Source: a virus
IMG/VR virus record: IMGVR_UViG_3300025889_000132
Location: 1 to 59,210 of that record
Direction: 5' to 3' (one strand)
Length of the DNA: 59,210 bases
Below, piece after piece: positions 54,779 to 59,210 of this stretch (position 1 is its first letter; each line of letters starts with the position of its first letter). The translations under genes were made by a program, and so were the position numbers. The notes under the pieces are model-generated. The model saw only the letters and a program-made list of their open reading frames with translations. It searched no databases and had not been told where the DNA came from.

Positions 54779-56641
54779 TTAGTGAGTTTCAGCCCAGGTC
54801 TTACCGACCCGTGAATCGCCCTCAATTTTACAGCGGAACCCAAAAAATTCTTGGGCCTGAGGGAAAGCATTCATAGCTTGTTCACGAATGGCTTCTGTGT
54901 GTTTTGGATTGCACGCAATTTGAACTTCATCATGAACCATGAGAACTTGTTGCCAGTCTTGGTCATAGATCAAGCCAAGGTTTGTTGTGATGTTGTTGTG
55001 AATGTTGATCACAACTTGTTTCATCAGGATTGCACCAGCTGACTGAAGCAGGAGGTTTAAACCTTTGAAAGCAGAACGGCAGTGAAGCGTACGCCTGTCC
55101 AGTCCAATCAAGTAGTTACGAGATTGGATGGTGCTTTCAATTTCTTGTTTGAGTTTCTTCAGTGCTGGGACATTGTCCATAAACCCATTGATTGCATTGC
55201 GTCCAAGAATTGACAGACGCTTTGCATCTTTTTCATTGGGGTCGATGATGGTGCCAGCTTTGGTTGCACCGCAACCGTAGAGCATGCCATAAAGAAGACG
55301 TTTGCTGATGTCTCTCGTTTCAACACCAAACTGTTCTTGGTTGTAAGAGTGAATATCAACTTCAGGATTAACAACAAGAGATGCGTATTCTCCTTTATCC
55401 CAGAGTGCAAGATACCCCGCAAGACAACGCAACTCAAGAGCTTTGGCGTCAATGCCAATTAGATCCCAGCCTTGAGGAGCATGGAAAAGACTACGACATT
55501 CATGTCCATAAGGTGAATAACCAGCTGGAACTTGAGCCATGTTTGGATTACGATGGCTTGCTCTTCCGGTTATACAGCCGTTAGTAATTAGATCGCCATG
55601 GAGTTTAGCTTCATCAGTGTTAACAAGCTTGAGCCAAGCATTATTTCCGTCAGCAATTTGGCCAAGACGTTTCTTGACCAGCATGTATTCAGATAAAGGT
55701 TGAGCTTCAGGAAAGGGTAGCTTTTCTAGTACTTCGTCATCAAGGATTGGATTTCCTTTTTCAGTGCATTTCTCTGGCTCCCATCCGTACTTGTGTTTAA
55801 GTCGATCAACAATTTGTTGACGAGATCCAGGATTGAAATTCTCGACGCGTACTTTTTCAAAGGGAACACCCTTGACGTATCCTCGTTTAGCATTGTTTAC
55901 CTTAGGAGTGAACAGTTCTTTATGTTCAATAGGCGGAAATACTTGTTTTAATTTATACTCTAATTCTGTTTTCTTTGTTCGTAAATCATCCACGAGATCA
56001 AGAGCTGCATCCACATCAAAAGGAATACCTGATCTAACTTGTCTGTTAATCGCCAACGCAAATTGGTGCTCCAGACTGAGAGCTGACATTGGATAGTTTT
56101 GAGTTTGAATAAAATTAAAAAGCCTGGTTGTGACATGAACGTCTTGAATGCAGTAGTTAAGCATCTCTTCTGAGAACTCCGTGAAGTTCTCATAGTCAAT
56201 CTTGTGGTCGGCCAATCGCCATCCCCATGCCTTGAGAGAAGCAGAACCCCTGAGTTTCGCTGGAACCTGCGGATATTGTTCGCAGTCAAGTTCATAAAGA
56301 ACCTCTTTAGGCCAGATGAGTCTTGTGCATATAAGGGTATCGATGACTCGAAAGGAGCCATCGAAACCATACAGTTTTTTTAAGACTGGTAAGTCATAAA
56401 AGATTACATTGTGGCCAATGAGAACATCAGCGGTTGCCAGATGAGCAAGAGCATCGTCAATGCAATCAGGCCTATAACTAAAAGTTTGTTTGAGTTGTAC
56501 GTCATAAATAACAACACAGAAAGTAGTAGATGCTTCGTCAAATAACCCGTTGGTTTCAATGTCAAAGATCAACCAAGATTCACTTGCGGAATCGGGCTTC
56601 ATCTTGAATTGAGAGTTCTTTACTGGCAAGCTCTGTGTCAT
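54779..56641 (-). CDS. polA: DNA polymerase I (family A) with 3'-5' exonuclease
   Basis: 620 aa, ATG 56641. Exonuclease: WLIFDIETNGL (Asp27, Glu29), IGHNVIFYDLPVL and YCIQDVHVT (Tyr163, Asp167). Polymerase: RxSxxNPNMAQVP, motif A WDLIGIDAKALELR (Asp398, Glu403), motif B RDISKRLLYGMLYG (Arg443, Lys447, Tyr451), motif C LMVHDEVQ (His570-Asp571-Glu572). The layout is that of T7-like phage Pol I; the residue equivalent to E. coli Phe762 is Tyr451. It replicates the genome with the SF3 primase-helicase and SSB-like protein. A small gene starts inside its 5' end. Confidence 0.96.
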   Translation of the reverse strand: MTQSLPVKNSQFKMKPDSASESWLIFDIETNGLFDEASTTFCVVIYDVQLKQTFSYRPDCIDDALAHLATADVLIGHNVIFYDLPVLKKLYGFDGSFRVIDTLICTRLIWPKEVLYELDCEQYPQVPAKLRGSASLKAWGWRLADHKIDYENFTEFSEEMLNYCIQDVHVTTRLFNFIQTQNYPMSALSLEHQFALAINRQVRSGIPFDVDAALDLVDDLRTKKTELEYKLKQVFPPIEHKELFTPKVNNAKRGYVKGVPFEKVRVENFNPGSRQQIVDRLKHKYGWEPEKCTEKGNPILDDEVLEKLPFPEAQPLSEYMLVKKRLGQIADGNNAWLKLVNTDEAKLHGDLITNGCITGRASHRNPNMAQVPAGYSPYGHECRSLFHAPQGWDLIGIDAKALELRCLAGYLALWDKGEYASLVVNPEVDIHSYNQEQFGVETRDISKRLLYGMLYGCGATKAGTIIDPNEKDAKRLSILGRNAINGFMDNVPALKKLKQEIESTIQSRNYLIGLDRRTLHCRSAFKGLNLLLQSAGAILMKQVVINIHNNITTNLGLIYDQDWQQVLMVHDEVQIACNPKHTEAIREQAMNAFPQAQEFFGFRCKIEGDSRVGKTWAETH

Positions 56642-56813
56642 TTTTATTAATCCAAGTCAAGACATGCTGCGCACCTGCACGATAAGGATGCGAGAAAATC
56701 TTGTTTAAAGATACATCAGAGTTTAAAGGAATGAGATCAAAACTGTTTGTTGTACTGTTTGCCGTCACGGCATGTGGGATGCCGTTTTGGAAACAGGCAA
56801 TAACGTAACTCAT
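56580..56813 (-). CDS. 77-aa unrecognised protein
   Basis: ATG 56813; overlaps the polymerase start by 62 bases. MSYVIACFQNGIPHAVTANS and then SLNKIFSHPYRAGAQHVLTW are mixed alpha/beta with one Cys. No family. Upstream extension to 56846 is possible. Confidence 0.5.
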   Translation of the reverse strand: MSYVIACFQNGIPHAVTANSTTNSFDLIPLNSDVSLNKIFSHPYRAGAQHVLTWINKNDTELASKELSIQDEARFRK

Positions 56814-56870
56814 GAAAGAATAAGAAGTCGGATAAATACTACCCAACTTCTTATTTTGTGCAACTGTTAG

Positions 56871-57644
56871 TCAAGATTTTTTAGAAGATGTTCCGTAACC
56901 AACAAATCCGTTTTCTTTCTTGCGCTTTGCTATTGCCTGGCTGGCTTCTGATCCAGCACGTTGACTGCCATGGACTAGGAGAGCAAAAGGCTTCTCACCA
57001 AGGCAGTGGCTGTCGTCGTGGTCGATCTCGAGGCCGAGTTGCTGTGCCTGTTGTTCGGTATAGACAACATGAGACACACGCTTAAAGACATTGGGATGTG
57101 CACCAATGAGGTAATCAAGTGTCCCACCATGGGACGCAGTCAAGAAGAAGTTGTCAGGTATCTCATCTTGAAGCGATAGCCACATGCCAAGGGACTTGGT
57201 GTAGGCGTAGAACTTTTGATAAGGACGTTGCCTGGCGACCTCAATCCAAGCTTTCATGTAGTTCTCTGTCCAGAAATCACCAGACTCATGAATACGCACA
57301 AGGTTATTTGGTGGCATCAAGGTCAATGAGGTGTCAATGAGGGTTGCAACGTTTTCCACTTGATCGGATGCCCTGGATGTATTGAGTACTTCTTTAAGTA
57401 AGTTCCAATTGTGCCAGCGTGCATTGCGAACATTGGGTCTGACTTCTGACATGGCAGCAAAGCATCTGAACTCATGCTCAGCTGTAACGCCAGTCATCTG
57501 GGGCAGATCAGTGATGGCACCTGTGTTGCGGTCAGCAAAGGTCTTACAGACGCCAGCATGTGGGCAACTGTAGCCAGCAGGCAGCGAAAAGATCAGTCGG
57601 CCTTTGAGTTTGCCGTTGCTCCGAGAGAATTTGAGTGTTTGCAT
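56871..57644 (-). CDS. Gp88-like phage protein
   Basis: 257 aa from ATG 57644; upstream starts up to 57698 are less likely. MQTLKFSRSNGKLKGRLIFS then SLPAGYSCPHAGVCKTFADR and RCFAAMSEVRPN supply three to four Cys. LVRIHESGDFWTENYMKAWI followed by KFYAYTKSLG is the signature I recognise from the phage gene-88 family. The family function is unknown; Cys placement hints at a metal or Fe-S site. It stands apart from the polymerase by about 60 bases. Confidence 0.8.
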   Translation of the reverse strand: MQTLKFSRSNGKLKGRLIFSLPAGYSCPHAGVCKTFADRNTGAITDLPQMTGVTAEHEFRCFAAMSEVRPNVRNARWHNWNLLKEVLNTSRASDQVENVATLIDTSLTLMPPNNLVRIHESGDFWTENYMKAWIEVARQRPYQKFYAYTKSLGMWLSLQDEIPDNFFLTASHGGTLDYLIGAHPNVFKRVSHVVYTEQQAQQLGLEIDHDDSHCLGEKPFALLVHGSQRAGSEASQAIAKRKKENGFVGYGTSSKKS

Positions 57645-57678
57645 GGTGTGAAGTGGTGTTGAATGATAAGTAAAACTA

Positions 57679-57936
57679 ATGGATAAGTTTAAGGACATTC
57701 CAGGTCCGCTGTTCTGTTACAGCATGAACGACTTCATATATAACAACAGGAATATAATTTCGGTAACAATAGATACCAAATCAATGACTTTAACCTACAG
57801 AGGCTGCCGTTACGAGCAAAAGGAACAGGCCAAAGTGGATCGTGCCTGGTGGAACTTGGTCCACCGTCCCTGGAATGTGCTTGTGTACCGTAACAAGCGT
57901 TACTTTCCATACGTCACTGGAGGACAAATCAAATGA
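57679..57936 (+). CDS. DUF4278-like small cyanobacterial protein
   Basis: 85 aa, ATG 57679. The core TLTYRGCRYEQKEQAK then NVLVYRNKRYFPYVTG resembles DUF4278, a short domain found in cyanobacteria (LTYRGxxY ... YRGxxY). It is one of the few + strand genes here and is coupled to the next by ATGA. A host-derived regulatory or photosynthesis-related role is possible but unproven. Confidence 0.65.
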   Translation: MDKFKDIPGPLFCYSMNDFIYNNRNIISVTIDTKSMTLTYRGCRYEQKEQAKVDRAWWNLVHRPWNVLVYRNKRYFPYVTGGQIK

Positions 57937-58049
57937 ACAAAGCACTGATCATTTATTTGGTCAATAAGAAAAAGAAAGTGGCACGTCAGGATATTGAATC
58001 CCAACGTGCATTAAAGGAATTAAAAAAACAAACGACTGCGTCCTTCTGA
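57933..58049 (+). CDS. 38-aa basic peptide
   Basis: ATG 57933 overlaps the previous stop (ATGA); TGA 58049. A short hydrophobic start (MNKALIIYLVNKKKK) then a charged helix. It converges on thyX and shares its 3' end with the thyX terminator. Confidence 0.55.
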   Translation: MNKALIIYLVNKKKKVARQDIESQRALKELKKQTTASF

Positions 58050-58061
58050 TTCCCAGTCGTT
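58022..58061 (-). terminator. Intrinsic terminator for thyX
   Basis: On the minus strand AACGACTG pairs with CAGTCGTT across a 15-base loop and is followed shortly by seven Ts (58022-58028). The stem overlaps the thyX stop and the + peptide's 3' end. Confidence 0.75.
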
Positions 58062-58731
58062 AGCGCCCGAGCCATCCTGTTGATTTTTTGGGGAAGGCTG
58101 CTTCTCCGATAACAGGAAATTGATGACAGAAGATTTGTTTGATTCGTTCTGCGATTTCTCTGTGCTCGAGTTGGGTGGATTCGTCACAACGAACTTCAAG
58201 GTAGTGAATCCAGGATCGTAAGCTACCTTTCATGTACATGGTTGTTGGCGAGGCTACAGGAAGCACAAAACGTGCACATTCTTTAGCCACGCCAGCACTG
58301 ACCATCTCTTTATAGAGGTGTTCAGACTCTTCAAAGAGCTGGCTGATACGTCGGTAGTAACTGGCTACTTGGGTTGTACCAAGTGTTTCATGTAGATCAT
58401 CAGTGGAATTCTGACGATTCTTTTTGTCTTGCCTCCTGAGATGAGGTATGGGTGAGTTACCAAGTAGATCAACGCTTGCATAACGTTGACTGAATTCTTG
58501 GAAAGAAAAGCTCCTGTGCCTGAGTATTTGAGGTGAGATTGCACGTGTTGTGTTGATTTCAACACACATATCTGCCATTTCAAATGGCGACCAGTGTTTG
58601 TGCTCGATCAGATAACGGAGAAGCTTTGGTGCTGTCTCCATGTTGCGTTTGTTCTTTGGAGAAGAGACCCTTGCCATTTCGACAATCATCTCTTCTGCGT
58701 TTGGTGTGGTCCAAACAAGATCAACCTTCAT
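58060..58731 (-). CDS. thyX: Flavin-dependent thymidylate synthase ThyX
   Basis: 223 aa from ATG 58731. The ThyX signature RHRSFSFQEFSQRY (RHRxxSxxxxSxRY) is exact, preceded by HWSPFEMADM, and followed by FVLPVASPTTMYMKGSLRSW. ThyX makes dTMP from dUMP using FAD and methylene-tetrahydrofolate as a homotetramer. It works with the Dcd encoded at 15472 to supply thymidine for replication. A terminator closes the gene. Confidence 0.96.
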   Translation of the reverse strand: MKVDLVWTTPNAEEMIVEMARVSSPKNKRNMETAPKLLRYLIEHKHWSPFEMADMCVEINTTRAISPQILRHRSFSFQEFSQRYASVDLLGNSPIPHLRRQDKKNRQNSTDDLHETLGTTQVASYYRRISQLFEESEHLYKEMVSAGVAKECARFVLPVASPTTMYMKGSLRSWIHYLEVRCDESTQLEHREIAERIKQIFCHQFPVIGEAAFPKKSTGWLGR

Positions 58732-58733
58732 GA

Positions 58734-59210
58734 TCAAACTCCAGCCAGTCCGTATTCTCTTTTCAGGAGAGCTTCAAGTTCAGAAGCATGGCAGATGCGC
58801 ATCATTGAATGAGTAGCTGGAGACTTGAGGTGATCCCACTGAACTTTGACGTAAGGATCTTGAGCGATGATGAATGGAGCAAAAAGTTTTTGCATGGTCC
58901 AGCCTTCATTCAAACGTGTGAGATAACGTTTAACGGTAAAGGTAGACACACCTAAGTCTTTTGACAACTCAGAAATAGGAGTGCCATTTGCCCAGTTTGT
59001 TTGAGCAATGAGCAACTTCTCTGCTGTCATTGGAGTTTTGAGAATTGGATTGGTCTGCTTTTTGCTCTTGGTAAAGATCTCAATGATTGTTCCGTAGCGC
59101 TGAAAATTAATGTCAGCTACTCGTTTTCTACCTGCGGCAGTATTAGCTGCAGCACCAATAGGTTTAGGTCGTTCAGCAACACGATCACCAATGGAATAGG
59201 TGTTGTTCTT
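58734..59210 (-). CDS. HTH DNA-binding protein (5' truncated at window end)
   Basis: The frame stays open from the stop at 58734 to the window edge, with no need for the internal ATG at 59030, so the true start lies outside. Visible: a beta N-terminus (YSIGDRVAERPKPIG) that may be an SH3-like fold, a basic stretch (AAGRKRVADINFQRYG), then an HTH (GTPISELSKDLGVSTFTVKR) and a C-terminal helical region. It is likely a sequence-specific regulator. The stop falls just before the thyX start. Confidence 0.75.
   Translation of the reverse strand, partial: KNNTYSIGDRVAERPKPIGAAANTAAGRKRVADINFQRYGTIIEIFTKSKKQTNPILKTPMTAEKLLIAQTNWANGTPISELSKDLGVSTFTVKRYLTRLNEGWTMQKLFAPFIIAQDPYVKVQWDHLKSPATHSMMRICHASELEALLKREYGLAGV

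Overview
The window looks like about 59 kb of a double-stranded DNA cyanophage genome (tailed-phage gene content). Evidence for a cyanobacterial host is a high-light-inducible protein (39237-39485), an NblA-like phycobilisome-degradation protein (14092-14382), a DUF4278-like small protein (57679-57936) and many small proteins of the type seen in cyanophages. Genes are tightly packed, with ATGA, GTGA and TAATG overlaps throughout, in alternating strand blocks. No terminase, portal or tail sheath/tape measure could be recognised, so those genes are probably outside the window. The gene at each window end is truncated.

Layout. 1-9.0 kb (+): virion genes, including a strongly codon-biased major capsid candidate (1145-2308), two further codon-biased structural proteins and a 520-aa protein with a split SWIM-like CxC/CxH motif. 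9.0-9.75 kb: a truncated, degenerate tyrosine-recombinase-like gene facing an excisionase-like HTH gene. 9.8-14.4 kb (+): HNH nuclease, 900-aa probable internal virion protein, small basic proteins, a GH24 lysozyme homologue lacking the catalytic Glu, and NblA-like. 14.4-17.9 kb (-): DUF3310, dCTP deaminase, Dam-like methylase, HTH protein. 18.0-30.5 kb (+): host-recognition block with three beta-solenoid fibres sharing one C-terminal module, a glycine-rich adhesin, a 1780-aa repeat adhesin and an M15 peptidase. 30.5-39.1 kb (-): small genes, two HNH nucleases, GT4 glycosyltransferase, SpeD, primase-helicase and a PD-(D/E)XK exonuclease. 39.1-46.5 kb (+): Hli with a coupled 34-aa membrane peptide, a three-gene sugar cassette (GT2, SDR reductase, RfbH/E1-like dehydrase), a probable ADP-ribosyltransferase, tRNA-Thr and another HNH gene. 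46.5-59.2 kb (-): Dps-like ferritin, structural protein, Gp157-like protein, a second SWIM-like protein, SSB-like protein, family A DNA polymerase, Gp88-like protein, ThyX and a truncated HTH protein.

How the genes fit together. PolA, SF3-type primase-helicase, SSB-like protein, exonuclease, ThyX and Dcd make a largely self-contained replication and nucleotide-supply module. NblA-like, Hli and SpeD are auxiliary genes that would act on host light harvesting and polyamines. The sugar cassette could modify host or virion glycans. The ADP-ribosyltransferase, Dps-like protein and basic proteins are candidates for delivery with the genome or early host takeover.

The most unusual signals are: an R-S-ExE ADP-ribosyltransferase sharing a 19-residue C-terminal motif with a structural-block protein; an attenuator-like leader peptide and terminator at 44805-44889; several terminators fused to start codons or placed inside a gene; a phage Dps with most ferroxidase ligands kept; an Fe-S dideoxysugar dehydrase; and a relic-looking lysogeny cassette. 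Functions were assigned by reading motifs only; no database search was run.
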